A stretch of 64,000 bases of DNA from Thalassospira povalilytica (GCF_002844235.1 NZ_PGTS01000002.1:744001-808000); one strand, 5' to 3'. Numbered from the stretch's first letter, positions 27,562 through 37,407 are shown. Made by a program: numbers and translations. The notes: generated from the sequence alone by a model not told the origin.

Positions 27562-28521
27562 TTAGCGCGCTGAAAGAAAGTCTTCGACTTCCTTTTCGGT
27601 CGGAAGCGCATTGATGGCCCCGCGTTTGGTGGCGGTAATCGCCCCCACCGCATTGGCAAAGCGACATGCCGCAATCAGCTTTTCCTCGGAGCCCAGAAGT
27701 TCGGGGTCTTTCAGCAAACGCGACAGGAAGCCCGCCGTGCATCCGTCCCCCGCACCTGTGGCATCCACCGCCGTTACGTCAAACGACGGAACGAAACCGT
27801 CAAATTCCGGCGTGATAAAGCGCGATCCTTTGGGGCCATAGGTCACGACAAGTGCACGCCACTGGTCACACCAAAGATCCTTGATGCCGTCTTCCAGGTC
27901 TTCCTTGCCCGATACAAAGATGATTTCTTCGTCCGACATCTTGACGACATCGGCCTGACTGATCGCGAGACGCAGGATTTCACGCGCCTTTTCCACACTC
28001 GGCCAAAGCGGCAGGCGCAGGTTCGGGTCACATGAAATGATCGCCCCGTTTTCGCGCGCGATACGGATGGCCTCAAGGGTGGCGGCGCGCGGATCATCAT
28101 CGATCATGCACAGGGTTCCGTAATGGAACAGATCGGTTGATGTCAGCATATCCCGATCAAGATCGGCCGGGCACAGCAACATGTCCGCCGACGGGCTGCG
28201 ATAGAATGAAAATTCGCGTTCGCCATCGGCACGAAGCGACACGAATGCCAATCCGGTCAACGCTTCCTTGGTCAGAACAATACCCGATGTATCAACATTA
28301 TCGGCCTTAAGCGTATCAACAAGGAAATGCCCAAAGGCATCATCACCAAGTTTGCCGATAAAGCCGGTATCAATGCCCAGACGTTTCAATCCCACAGCCG
28401 CATTGCCCGGTGCACCGCCCGCGGCCTTGGCAAAGGCAGGCGCATCGGCAAGGCCGGTACCGGTCACAGTCGGAACAAAATCAATCAGCAGTTCCCCAAG
28501 ACAAACAGCTTTGGCTGTCAT
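27562..28521 (-). CDS. PfkB-family sugar kinase, probable fructokinase
   Basis: A kinase of 319 residues. The N-terminal PfkB signature is GGAPGNAAVGLKRLG, the ATP/anion-hole and catalytic base segment DATGAGDGCTAGFLSRLL. The order and motifs fit ScrK-type fructokinases, which make fructose-6-phosphate; other ketohexoses cannot be excluded. GGAGAAACGTC precedes the ATG. It is about 150 nt upstream of pgi on the same strand. Confidence 0.88.
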   Translation of the reverse strand: MTAKAVCLGELLIDFVPTVTGTGLADAPAFAKAAGGAPGNAAVGLKRLGIDTGFIGKLGDDAFGHFLVDTLKADNVDTSGIVLTKEALTGLAFVSLRADGEREFSFYRSPSADMLLCPADLDRDMLTSTDLFHYGTLCMIDDDPRAATLEAIRIARENGAIISCDPNLRLPLWPSVEKAREILRLAISQADVVKMSDEEIIFVSGKEDLEDGIKDLWCDQWRALVVTYGPKGSRFITPEFDGFVPSFDVTAVDATGAGDGCTAGFLSRLLKDPELLGSEEKLIAACRFANAVGAITATKRGAINALPTEKEVEDFLSAR

Positions 28522-28658
28522 GACGTTTCTCCGTTCGGATTGTCCGCAAACAAATGCGGACCCGTTATCAAATTCATGTTGCGATCTGTGGGACCGACGG
28601 GCTTTTTAAATCGATTCAATTTGACGTGCAAACCAAAATCGGAACGAATGATAGCACA

Positions 28659-29267
28659 TCACTGTGTGGATGCCTTTTGGCGGGCCAGTGCGCGGCCAAA
28701 TTCGATCTCGCGCGCACGTTCAAGTTCGGTCATCCAGCGTTCAAACATGTCATCACGTTCCAGCTGAATGGCATAGTGACGATGCAAGGCGGCGGTCAGT
28801 CGCCCTTCGCGCCCCAGCATGTCATCGGCAAACGCAATCATTACCGAATTCGGCCAGGCAATTGGGCGCATTTCGCGAATGGTGGTGAAAATGCTGTCTT
28901 CGTCACGATCCGGTTCGATTTGCGCCATCAGGGTAATCATGGCCGCTGTCGACCGTGAAACTCCCATATGGCAATGCACCAGCAAGTGACCATCACGGCG
29001 ATCTGCGTGGCTGGCTTTCAGGGCCTCGCCAAAGGCCAGAATGGCTTCGACATCCTGACGGGTCGGTGCCGGACGGCCTTCCTTGTCGTCAATCACGTCA
29101 TGAAACCGCAAAACGGTCCGTTCATGCGGCGCAAAATCGCCAAAGATGGCCGGATCTTCCCGGTCAGGATCAAGAACTGACAGGATATGGGAAACCCCGT
29201 GATTACGATGGGTTGGCAATTCATCAATGCCACAGATGGTCAAACGGGTAATCGCGATCGGTTTCAT
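28659..29267 (-). CDS. Cys-based tyrosine/dual-specificity-like phosphatase
   Basis: A protein of 202 residues with the phosphatase P-loop HC-x5-R in LLVHCHMGVSRSTAAM. An upstream Asp in the FHDVIDD segment may be the general acid. It is related to bacterial protein tyrosine phosphatase-like proteins whose substrates are unknown. AGGA lies upstream of the start. Confidence 0.82.
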   Translation of the reverse strand: MKPIAITRLTICGIDELPTHRNHGVSHILSVLDPDREDPAIFGDFAPHERTVLRFHDVIDDKEGRPAPTRQDVEAILAFGEALKASHADRRDGHLLVHCHMGVSRSTAAMITLMAQIEPDRDEDSIFTTIREMRPIAWPNSVMIAFADDMLGREGRLTAALHRHYAIQLERDDMFERWMTELERAREIEFGRALARQKASTQ

Positions 29268-29332
29268 TTTTCATTTCCTGTCATGTTTCATTTCTTATTC
29301 GGCCCTATCAGAGCACAAGAAAATGAAAAAAC

Positions 29333-29365
29333 AAGGGCCGGCGCCTGTTAAAAGCACCAGCCCTT
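29333..29365 (-). terminator. Intrinsic terminator after speB
   Basis: A 12-bp stem forms only in minus-strand RNA because it includes two G-U pairs. It is followed by GTTTTTTC and lies 56 nt beyond the speB stop. Confidence 0.75.
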
Positions 29366-29420
29366 GAATAATTCCAGTGCGCGCAACTGATTGCGTCGCC
29401 CTGACCTATGAGCAGAACCG

Positions 29421-30392
29421 TTATTTCGCGCGGTTTACCGCATGAATATTCAGCATTTCCCACGCCATGGTCGCCCCGGCAAGGGATGTGATGTCTGAAA
29501 CATCAAATGGCGGGGATACTTCAACCACGTCACTGCCGATCAGGTTCACATGACCGGCAAGACCGCGCAGGATCGACACCGCCTGATGGCTGGTCAAACC
29601 GCCCAGAACCGGTGTACCGGTCCCCGGTGCATAGCACGGGTCAAGGCCATCAATGTCAAAGGTGATATAGGCCGGGTTATTGCCAACCGTTGCCTTGATC
29701 TGTTCGACAATGGCGTCAATCGACATCGACTGAACTTCCGGCCCATAGATGATGTTATAGCCGTGCGTCGATTCATTGTGGGTACGAATACCGACCTGAA
29801 TGGATTTCGACGGATTAACGATGCCCTTTTTCGCCGCGTGCCAGAACATGGTGCCGTGATCGATACGGTCACCATCATCTTCCCAGGTATCGGAATGGGC
29901 ATCAAACTGGATCAGGGAAATACCATCACCGTATTTCTCGGCATGGGCTTTCAGGATCGGATAGGTGATGAAGTGATCGCCACCAATCGTCAGCATCTTC
30001 GCACCCGACTGCACGATATCGCGTGCGTGATCTTCGATCATGTCGGGCAGTTTTTCCGGATGGCCCGGATCGATCACCATATCGCCGTAATCAATCACCG
30101 CCAGTTCGGCAAAGATATCACGCCCGGACGGAAAATGCGGTGCCCATGCAAGATTGGTCGATGCACGACGCACCCCCTGCGGGCCAAGGCGGGTACCCGG
30201 ACGGCTTGATGTCGCAAGGTCATAGGGAATGCCCGTCACGGCGATGTCGATACCGTTAAGATCACGCGAATAGCGGCGGCGCATGAATGACAGCGCACCG
30301 GAATACATCGGCTCGCTGGTATTCTGATGCACAGATTTCGCCGTAAAGGCGTTATCACCGCCCTTGGTGTCAATGACGCCAGTGCTGCTCAT
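29421..30392 (-). CDS. speB: Agmatinase / ureohydrolase family enzyme
   Basis: A 323-residue ureohydrolase with the binuclear Mn ligands in GGDHFITYP, DAHSDTWED and FDIDGLDP. Agmatinase hydrolyses agmatine to putrescine and urea. It is the last gene of the puuA-puuR-puuC-speB unit, so putrescine it makes could feed straight into the glutamylation route. Guanidinobutyrase is an alternative because these paralogues share all motifs. Confidence 0.86.
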   Translation of the reverse strand: MSSTGVIDTKGGDNAFTAKSVHQNTSEPMYSGALSFMRRRYSRDLNGIDIAVTGIPYDLATSSRPGTRLGPQGVRRASTNLAWAPHFPSGRDIFAELAVIDYGDMVIDPGHPEKLPDMIEDHARDIVQSGAKMLTIGGDHFITYPILKAHAEKYGDGISLIQFDAHSDTWEDDGDRIDHGTMFWHAAKKGIVNPSKSIQVGIRTHNESTHGYNIIYGPEVQSMSIDAIVEQIKATVGNNPAYITFDIDGLDPCYAPGTGTPVLGGLTSHQAVSILRGLAGHVNLIGSDVVEVSPPFDVSDITSLAGATMAWEMLNIHAVNRAK

Positions 30393-30430
30393 TTTTCTTC
30401 CCTTATCTCCGAATGAGAACCTGCTTGTAA

Positions 30431-31936
30431 TCAGGCGTCGCCCAGCGCAATCCAGGTCGACTTGATTTCACAATATTTATCGAGCGCATGCAGCGAACGA
30501 TCGCGACCGGTACCGGACTGCTTGTAACCACCAAACGGCATGGTGATTGATCCACCGTCCCAGCAATTGACCCAGACAAGACCCGAACGCAGTTTCTTTG
30601 CGGTCATGTGTGCCTTGTTGATGTCGCGCGTCCAAACCGCTGCTGCGAGACCATATGGCGTATCATTTGCCGTCTGAACAGCCTCTTTCCAGTCCTTGAC
30701 CGAAATAACCGACAGAACCGGGCCAAAGATTTCTTCCTTGGCGATTGTCATATCGTTTTTGATGCCATCAAACACAGTCGGTTCGACATAATAGCCACCG
30801 GACTCGGTGCGTGCGCGTTTGCCACCGGTGCGCAGAACGCCACCTTCGGCAGAACCTTTTTCGATATAGCCCAGAACACGGTTCATCTGGTTTTCATCGA
30901 CAATCGCGCCCATCTGGCTTTTCGGATCAAGCGGATCACCCGGCTGCATTTTTGCACCCGCTGCAATGACCTTTTCGATGAATTCATCCTTGATGCTTTC
31001 TTCGACAATCAGACGCGAACCGGCTGTGCAAACCTCGCCCTGGTTATAGAAAATACCACCGGCTGCGGCCGCGGCTGCGGCATCCATATCCGGGCAATCA
31101 GCCAGAACAATGTTCGGGCTTTTGCCACCACATTCAAGCCAGACGCGCTTCATGTTCGACTGACCGGAATATTGCAGGAACAGCTTGCCGACCTCGCCCG
31201 ACCCGGTAAAGGTCACGCAATCGACATCTTCATGCAGGCCAAGCGCCTTGCCCGCCGTCGGACCGAAGCCCGGCACAACGTTCAGAACACCTTCGGGGAT
31301 ACCGGCCTCAACCGCGATTTCCGCGACACGAAGGGCGGTCAGCGGTGATTGTTCTGCGGGTTTCAGGATGATCGAATTTCCCATCGCCAAGGCCGGGCCA
31401 AGCTTCCAGACCGCCATCATCAGCGGGAAGTTCCACGGCACAACAGCGGCAACCACGCCAAGCGGCTCACGGGTGATCATGCCGATTTCATTGGTGCCCG
31501 ACGGCGAGATTTCATCATAAATCTTGTCAATCGCCTCGGCATACCAGCGGATGCACTTGTAAGACAACGGAATGTCATCGCGGGCAGCAAGCGTGATCGG
31601 CTTGCCCATATCAAGGCTTTCAAGCAATGCCAGCTCGGCTGCATTCTTTTCAAGAAGGTCCGCGAAATGAAGCAGGATCGCCTTGCGCTTGGCAGGTGCG
31701 GCTTCGGACCAGCTGCCTTTTTCAAAGACGGCGCGGGCCGATGCCACCGCACGGTTGACGTCTTCGACATCACATTCGGCAACCTTGGTCAGAACCGACC
31801 CGTCGCGCGGGCTGATGCAATCGAATGTCTTGCCCGATGCGGCATCAACATAGGCACCGTTGATGAACGCCTTGTTGCGAATATCAAGGGCGGCGGCCTG
31901 TGCGGTCAGTTGTTCAAAATTCAACGGATTGGTCAT
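30431..31936 (-). CDS. puuC: Gamma-glutamyl-gamma-aminobutyraldehyde dehydrogenase (PuuC-like)
   Basis: An NAD(P)-dependent aldehyde dehydrogenase of 501 residues. The general base Glu is in ECGGKSP and the nucleophile Cys in QGEVCTAGSR. The start at 31936 has AGGAG 8 nt upstream; an in-frame extension to 31978 is unsupported. Position between puuR and speB supports oxidation of gamma-glutamyl-gamma-aminobutyraldehyde, or 4-aminobutyraldehyde after transamination. Confidence 0.88.
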   Translation of the reverse strand: MTNPLNFEQLTAQAAALDIRNKAFINGAYVDAASGKTFDCISPRDGSVLTKVAECDVEDVNRAVASARAVFEKGSWSEAAPAKRKAILLHFADLLEKNAAELALLESLDMGKPITLAARDDIPLSYKCIRWYAEAIDKIYDEISPSGTNEIGMITREPLGVVAAVVPWNFPLMMAVWKLGPALAMGNSIILKPAEQSPLTALRVAEIAVEAGIPEGVLNVVPGFGPTAGKALGLHEDVDCVTFTGSGEVGKLFLQYSGQSNMKRVWLECGGKSPNIVLADCPDMDAAAAAAAGGIFYNQGEVCTAGSRLIVEESIKDEFIEKVIAAGAKMQPGDPLDPKSQMGAIVDENQMNRVLGYIEKGSAEGGVLRTGGKRARTESGGYYVEPTVFDGIKNDMTIAKEEIFGPVLSVISVKDWKEAVQTANDTPYGLAAAVWTRDINKAHMTAKKLRSGLVWVNCWDGGSITMPFGGYKQSGTGRDRSLHALDKYCEIKSTWIALGDA

Positions 31937-32021
31937 CGGAAGTCTCCTGACGGATGGCGCTTTTGGGGCCTTGTTCAATATCGGAATTCAGGTCGGGTCA
32001 TATGCCCGATACTTTACGCGA

Positions 32022-32570
32022 TCAGTATGACGGCGGTGTGGCAGCACTGACGACTTCGCATTCCCCGTCCCCGACATTGCGGAAACGGTGCGGAATTTCT
32101 GCATTGAAGTAATAGGCATCACCAGGGCCAAGCACCTTGACCCGCTCGCCCACTGTCACTTCAAGTTTGCCGCGGATAATGACACCGGCTTCCTCGCCCT
32201 TCTGAACGATAAGATTGTCACCGGTATCGCCACCCGCCGGATAGGTTTCATGCAGCACGCGCAATTTGCGATCCTTGCGCGATGCCCCGACAAGACGCAT
32301 TGACATCGTCCCGTCGGAAAGTTCGACAAGCTCTTCTTTTTTAAAGAAAATTTCTTCACCATTGTCGAGATCAATGGTGAAGAAATCAATCAGGCTCATC
32401 GGGATGCCTGCCAGCACTTTGGCAAGACTGTCAACAGACGGGCTGACACGATTTTGTTCAATCGTTGAAATCGTACTGTTCGTGACACCGGCACGTCGTG
32501 CCAGTTCACGCTGCGACAGCCCGTACATGCTGCGCACAGCTTTCAGACGATCCCCGACCTTTTGCGACAT
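32022..32570 (-). CDS. puuR: XRE-cupin transcriptional regulator (PuuR-like)
   Basis: A protein of 182 residues. An N-terminal helix-turn-helix (LSQRELARRAGVTNSTISTIEQN, about 18-41) is joined to a C-terminal cupin sensor (GDAYYFNAEIPHRFRN). This architecture matches PuuR, a putrescine-sensing repressor. It lies between puuA and puuC in one operon. Candidate operators are in the puuA/transaminase divergent region. Confidence 0.9.
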   Translation of the reverse strand: MSQKVGDRLKAVRSMYGLSQRELARRAGVTNSTISTIEQNRVSPSVDSLAKVLAGIPMSLIDFFTIDLDNGEEIFFKKEELVELSDGTMSMRLVGASRKDRKLRVLHETYPAGGDTGDNLIVQKGEEAGVIIRGKLEVTVGERVKVLGPGDAYYFNAEIPHRFRNVGDGECEVVSAATPPSY

Positions 32571-32612
32571 TCCCGGTTGTTCCCTATTGAATGTTTTTAT
32601 TTTTACCTGCGG

Positions 32613-33995
32613 TCAGACCGCATCAAGGTACCAGCGATATTCAAGCTGGGTAACCTCGGCAAAGAATTCGTCATATTCGGCCCGACGGCAGATATCAAAG
32701 ACCTCGACGAAGCGTTCACCAAGATATTCCTTGACGATCTTGCCATCCACGAAACGATCAAGAGCAGAAATCATGCTGCGCGGAACAATCCGCCCGCCAT
32801 GCTGTTCATAACCGTTACCAACGGTCGGCTCGCCCGGATCAAGCTTGTTTTTCATGCCGTAATGCATCCCGGCCAGAACACAGGCCAGCACCAGATACGG
32901 GTTGGCATCCGCACCCGACACGCGATGTTCGACACGGGCGGCCTTGGGGCTGCCAGCCGGAATACGCAACGCGACCGTACGGTTGTTCAAACCCCAGTTC
33001 GGCGACATCGGCGCATAGGCCTTGTTCTGGAACCGGCGATATGAATTCGGGTTCGGCGCGAATACCGCCATGCTTTCAAACATCGCTTCCTGCAAACCGC
33101 CAATCGCAAAACGCAGATTTTCGGAAACTTCCTCGCCCGCGACCGGCGACAGCACGTTATTGTCATCCTTGTCCCGCAAGGACACATGAACATGCAAACC
33201 GTTGCCCGCCTGATCGGAATAGGGTTTGGCCATGAAAGTCGCGGTCACACCATGGTCCCACGCAATGCCCTTGACCACGCGTTTAAGCTGCATCGCATGG
33301 TCCGCGGCCAGCATCGGATCGGTCACATGACCAAGGTTGATTTCAAACTGACCGGGTCCGGCTTCGGCAACGATGGTGTCGGCCGGAATGCCCTGACGGT
33401 TCAGTTCGGCAACCGCGTCATGCAGGACCTTTTCAAAGTCTTCGATCTGCTGAAGGCCGTAAACCTGCACACCGTCCGATGCGATCCCGCCGCCAAGCGG
33501 CTGGGGCGGAAGCGGTTCGGCGGTCTTTTCGTTCTGATCTGCCAGATAGAATTCAAGTTCAAGGGCGACGGTCGGATACAGACCATCGGCTGCCATGCGA
33601 TCAACAACGCCCTGCAACACATTGCGCGGATCGGCAAAGAACTTGGTACCATCCAGGTTATGCAGGCTCATCATGACCTGCGCCAAGGGCAATTCGCCAT
33701 ACGGAACAAGACACAGGGTTCCCGGGATCGGTTTTGCCAGATTGTCCTGGTCACCGCTCGACCAAAGAAGCCCCGTTCCTTCCGGGGTGTCACCGGTAAT
33801 ATCGACCAGGCACATGGAGCCCGGCAAAGTCACACCTTCGGTGAAACTTTTGAGAAACTTCTGCTTGCTGATTCGCTTGCCGCGAAACACGCCGTTAATG
33901 TCGGGAATGAGCAACTCAACAAGTTCGACATCAGGGTTTTCTTCAAAGAATCGTTGGGCTTCCGCCCTACTGTCTTCGACGAACGACTTGTTCAT
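32613..33995 (-). CDS. puuA: Glutamine synthetase-family gamma-glutamylpolyamine synthetase (PuuA-like)
   Basis: A glutamine-synthetase-fold ligase of 460 residues. It has FEINLGHVTDPMLAADH, HVHVSLRD and RIPAGSPKAARVEHRVSGADANPYL, while the tail lacks the GlnA adenylylation-site context. With puuR/puuC/puuB-type neighbours it most likely ligates glutamate to putrescine using ATP. GGGAG lies before the start. It is the first gene of the minus-strand operon. Confidence 0.9.
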   Translation of the reverse strand: MNKSFVEDSRAEAQRFFEENPDVELVELLIPDINGVFRGKRISKQKFLKSFTEGVTLPGSMCLVDITGDTPEGTGLLWSSGDQDNLAKPIPGTLCLVPYGELPLAQVMMSLHNLDGTKFFADPRNVLQGVVDRMAADGLYPTVALELEFYLADQNEKTAEPLPPQPLGGGIASDGVQVYGLQQIEDFEKVLHDAVAELNRQGIPADTIVAEAGPGQFEINLGHVTDPMLAADHAMQLKRVVKGIAWDHGVTATFMAKPYSDQAGNGLHVHVSLRDKDDNNVLSPVAGEEVSENLRFAIGGLQEAMFESMAVFAPNPNSYRRFQNKAYAPMSPNWGLNNRTVALRIPAGSPKAARVEHRVSGADANPYLVLACVLAGMHYGMKNKLDPGEPTVGNGYEQHGGRIVPRSMISALDRFVDGKIVKEYLGERFVEVFDICRRAEYDEFFAEVTQLEYRWYLDAV

Positions 33996-34311
33996 CGTCT
34001 TATACTCCCAGAAAAGGCCTTTTATTAAAGGAATTGTGCCTGTGTTCCATCGTGCCGCGCCGGAATGCCCCGGTCAAGCCCATTCGTTCGATATATCGTG
34101 CAAATCATGCAGTGCAAAAGAATTCACCGGTCGAAACAACTCTTTAACAATGGCCGTCCCGAACCAACCACTGGATAACAAAAACCGAGTTGGATAGCCG
34201 AAAAATTTTGTCGAAAAATCCTCTTGCAAAGGTGTTCAAAAAAACGAACACTGATTACAGATGTTCAACATATCGCACAAAAGCAGACAAACTGCGCTGT
34301 CAGGAGACGTT
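33996..34311. promoter_or_regulatory. Divergent puuA / transaminase control region
   Basis: A 316-bp region carrying an inverted repeat GTGTTC-N8-GAACAC (34232-34251) and a nearby 11-bp palindrome ATGTTCAACAT (34261-34271). Both contain TGTTC/GAACA half-sites, like those reported in PuuR targets. Regulator assignment is inferred. Confidence 0.5.
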
Positions 34312-35682
34312 ATGAATAATTTCGACAAAACCGCCTATTGGCAGGACATCGACCAGGCACACCATATTCATCCGTTCACCGATACAGCGGATCTGAATAA
34401 CCGTGGCACCCGGGTGATCACCCGTGCCGAAGGCGTGTTTATCGAGGACTCGAACGGCAAACGCTATCTTGATGGCATGGCCGGTCTGTGGTGCGTCAAT
34501 GTCGGCTATGGCCGTAAGGAACTGGCTGAAGTCGCTTACAAGCAGATGCTTGAACTGCCCTATTACAATAACTTCTTCCAGTGCGCGAATACCCCGGCGA
34601 TCGAGCTTTCCAAAGTTCTTGCCGAAATCACGCCAGACGGCCTGAACCACGTATTCTATGCCAATTCCGGTTCGGAGGCGAACGACACGGTTGTCCGTAT
34701 GGTACGCCAATACTGGAAACTCAAAGGTACGCCGGAACGTTCGGTGATCATCAGCCGCAAGAACGCCTATCACGGGTCGACCGTTGCCGGTTCGTCGCTT
34801 GGCGGGATGGCCGGCATGCACGCCCAGGGCGGCCCGCTTCTGCCGGATGTGGTTCATATTGATCAGCCATACTGGTACGGCGAAGGCGGCGATCACACCC
34901 CGGAAGAATTCGGCCTGATTGCGGCGCGCAAACTCGAAGAAAAGATCGAGGAACTTGGCGCGGATCGCGTTGGTGCCTTTATCGGTGAACCGATCCAGGG
35001 TGCTGGTGGCGTCATCATTCCGCCGTCAACCTATTGGCCGGAAATCCAGCGCATCTGCAAGAAATACGACATTCTTCTGATCGCTGATGAAGTTATCTGC
35101 GGCTTTGGCCGGACCGGTGCATGGTTCGGCTCCGATACCTTTGACATCAAGCCGGACCTGATGCCGATGGCAAAAGGCATGTCATCGGGTTACCTGCCGA
35201 TTTCAGCCGTTATGGTCGGTGATCGCGTGGCGGATGTACTGATCAATGAATGTGGTGAATTCACCCATGGCTTCACCTATTCCGGTCATCCGGCATGTGC
35301 GGCCGTGGCCCTTGAAAACATTCGCATTCTGCGCGACGAAAAGATGGTTGAACGCGTCAAGGATGACATTGGCCCCTATTTCGCCAAGGCCCTTAAAACC
35401 CTTGAAGACCATCCGCTGGTCGGTGCGGTTGAAACGGTTGGCCTGATTGCCGGCATGCCGCTGGTTGATGACAAGAAAACCCGCAAGATGTTCGACAAGC
35501 CGGGCACGGTTGGCACCATCTGCCGCGATGCCTGTGTTGCCAATGGCGTGATCATGCGTGCCTGTGGTGATCGCATGGTACTTTCCCCGCCGCTTTGCAT
35601 CACCAAGGAAGAAATTGACGAACTGGTCAAACGCGCCCGCGCCGCCTTTGACGAGACAGCGAAGAAAATCGGCAAAATGTAA
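34312..35682 (+). CDS. spuC: Class III aminotransferase, putrescine/polyamine:pyruvate type (SpuC-like)
   Basis: A PLP enzyme of 456 residues started at MNNFDKTAYW, with AGGAG upstream. The PLP-anchoring Lys is in MPMAKGMSSGYLPISAVM, the Asp in LIADEVICGFGRTG, and the phosphate-binding SGSEAND loop is present. It resembles putrescine-pyruvate aminotransferase and 4-aminobutyrate or beta-alanine transaminases. Divergence from puuA suggests a second, glutamylation-independent way to deaminate putrescine. Confidence 0.87.
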   Translation: MNNFDKTAYWQDIDQAHHIHPFTDTADLNNRGTRVITRAEGVFIEDSNGKRYLDGMAGLWCVNVGYGRKELAEVAYKQMLELPYYNNFFQCANTPAIELSKVLAEITPDGLNHVFYANSGSEANDTVVRMVRQYWKLKGTPERSVIISRKNAYHGSTVAGSSLGGMAGMHAQGGPLLPDVVHIDQPYWYGEGGDHTPEEFGLIAARKLEEKIEELGADRVGAFIGEPIQGAGGVIIPPSTYWPEIQRICKKYDILLIADEVICGFGRTGAWFGSDTFDIKPDLMPMAKGMSSGYLPISAVMVGDRVADVLINECGEFTHGFTYSGHPACAAVALENIRILRDEKMVERVKDDIGPYFAKALKTLEDHPLVGAVETVGLIAGMPLVDDKKTRKMFDKPGTVGTICRDACVANGVIMRACGDRMVLSPPLCITKEEIDELVKRARAAFDETAKKIGKM

Positions 35683-35710
35683 TTTCTGATCGATTTCAGA
35701 ACCTTAACGA

Positions 35711-35746
35711 AATACCCGGCATGCATTATCATCGCCGGGTATTTTC
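35711..35746 (+). terminator. Intrinsic terminator after the transaminase gene
   Basis: AATACCCGGC/GCCGGGTATT is a perfect 10-bp stem with a 13-nt loop followed by T's. Confidence 0.85.
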
Positions 35747-35803
35747 ATTTTACGGCCATCGCGCCAAGCCCCGACCACCTGACAGATAGGACGCCCCGGC
35801 CTC

Positions 35804-35916
35804 TGATCAACTTTGATCAACTTTTGACCAACTTTTGACCGCCGTTCGACCAACTCTATCACGTGACTGTCCGCCCCGTTCTTTCGACCTGACTTTTGCC
35901 CCGACTTTTACCCCAC
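35804..35916. repeat. Short helically phased direct repeats upstream of puuB
   Basis: Five imperfect tandem units of 10-11 bp with consensus TGACCAACTTT (35804-35856) are followed by three 12-bp units with consensus CTTTTGCCCCGA (35881-35916), ending just before the puuB start. Confidence 0.7.
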
Positions 35917-35934
35917 GCCACCATGAGACGCCCC

Positions 35935-37284
35935 ATGCTCAAACGCATTTATCAGCCGGCCGCCTATCAGACGCACACCCTGCCTGACAGCTTCTGGGTA
36001 CAAAGCGCATCCCCCCTTCCCGATTGCCAACAATTGCCGCGTGATGCGGTCATCAAGGCCGATGTTGCGATTATCGGGGGCGGATATTGTGGCCTGTCAG
36101 CGGCACTTGAACTTGCCAAAAACGGGGCTGATGTCGCGGTCTTTGATGCCGGTCGCAGTGGCTGGGGGGCTTCGGGGCGCAATGGCGGTTTCTGCTGCAT
36201 GGGCGGCAGCGGCAAGGGATATGGTGAACTTGCCAAACGGTTTGGCGACGATGCCGTGCGTCACTTTGCCCGCATTCAGCGCGATGCCATCAATCTGGTT
36301 GATCAGCGCCTGCGCGACTGGAACATTGATGCCGATCGTCATTCGGATGGCGAAGTTGTTCTGGCCCACAAACCCAACCGCGTGCACGACCTTCATCACG
36401 AAGCTGACGAGATCGCCCATTTCACCAGCATTCAGACCGAATTTCTTGACAAGGATGCCCTGATCGAACGCGGGCTGAATGCCGGGGATACCTATGGCGG
36501 CTTGCACGTCAAAGAAGGTTTTGGCCTTAACCCCATGAAATATCTGGCGGGTTTGCATGAAAAATGCGTTGCGGCAGGTGTTCGGATATTTGAACAGGCC
36601 CGCATCGACCGCTTTGTTGAAGATGGTGAAAACTATCGTCTTTATGCCGGCGACAGCCAGATCACCGCAGGCAAGATTGTCATTGCAACAAACGGATACA
36701 GTGCCGAAAATCTTCCTGACTGGCTTGGCGGGCGCCTGATGCCGGTCTTTTCGGGCATTCTTGTCACCCGCCCCCTAAGCGATGCGGAACTGGCCGCACA
36801 GGGCTGGACAAGTGATCTGATGGCTTTTGACAGCCGCATTCTGCTGCATTATTTCCGCAAGCTGCCTGATAACCGGTTCCTGTTTGGCGGACGTGGCGGC
36901 ATTACCGCGACCGAGGCCGCCTTTGCCGCGGGCAAGCAGGACTTGCTTGATAATTTCCATCGCATGTTCCCGGCCTGGCGCGACATTGAACTGACCCATC
37001 ACTGGAACGGGCTTGCCTGTCTGTCGCAAAGCTGGCGTCCCTATATCGGGCGCGTGCCCGGTCATCATGATGTCTGGACCGCACTTGCCTGGCATGGCAA
37101 TGGTGTGGCGCTGGCCAGTTTGGGCGGCAAGATGCTGGCGGAATGCATGCTGGGCATCAGCGATCAGGAAGATCTGGGTGCTGTTCTTGCAACACCGATG
37201 CAGCGTTTCCCGCTGCCAGCCCTTCGGCGCGTTGCCCGGTCGGTTGCCTATCGCTATTACGGTTTGCGCGACCGTTACGCATAA
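35935..37284 (+). CDS. puuB: Gamma-glutamylputrescine oxidase (PuuB-like), copy 1
   Basis: A DAO-fold flavoprotein of 449 residues started at MLKRIYQPAAYQ, the usual PuuB N-terminus; ATGs 12 and 39 nt upstream are in frame. The FAD site is VAIIGGGYCGLSAALELAKNG and the PuuB landmark GWGASGRNGGFCCMGG. It oxidises gamma-glutamylputrescine to the aminobutyraldehyde with H2O2. It is read away from the transaminase terminator, preceded by phased repeats, and followed by the truncated haemoglobin. Confidence 0.87.
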   Translation: MLKRIYQPAAYQTHTLPDSFWVQSASPLPDCQQLPRDAVIKADVAIIGGGYCGLSAALELAKNGADVAVFDAGRSGWGASGRNGGFCCMGGSGKGYGELAKRFGDDAVRHFARIQRDAINLVDQRLRDWNIDADRHSDGEVVLAHKPNRVHDLHHEADEIAHFTSIQTEFLDKDALIERGLNAGDTYGGLHVKEGFGLNPMKYLAGLHEKCVAAGVRIFEQARIDRFVEDGENYRLYAGDSQITAGKIVIATNGYSAENLPDWLGGRLMPVFSGILVTRPLSDAELAAQGWTSDLMAFDSRILLHYFRKLPDNRFLFGGRGGITATEAAFAAGKQDLLDNFHRMFPAWRDIELTHHWNGLACLSQSWRPYIGRVPGHHDVWTALAWHGNGVALASLGGKMLAECMLGISDQEDLGAVLATPMQRFPLPALRRVARSVAYRYYGLRDRYA

Positions 37285-37332
37285 CAGGTCTGCCCGGTCG
37301 GAGCCGTGATCTGTTTGCGCCCCGGGTCAAAG

Positions 37333-37344
37333 TGACATATGTCA
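37333..37344. promoter_or_regulatory. 12-bp palindrome before the truncated haemoglobin gene
   Basis: TGACATATGTCA is a perfect palindrome about 64 bp upstream of the haemoglobin start. It is operator-like, but the regulator is unknown. Confidence 0.4.
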
Positions 37345-37407
37345 TATTCCAACATCGCGGATTTGCGTAAAACTGCGGTCTATCCAGCGAACCACGGGCC
37401 ATGTGAC

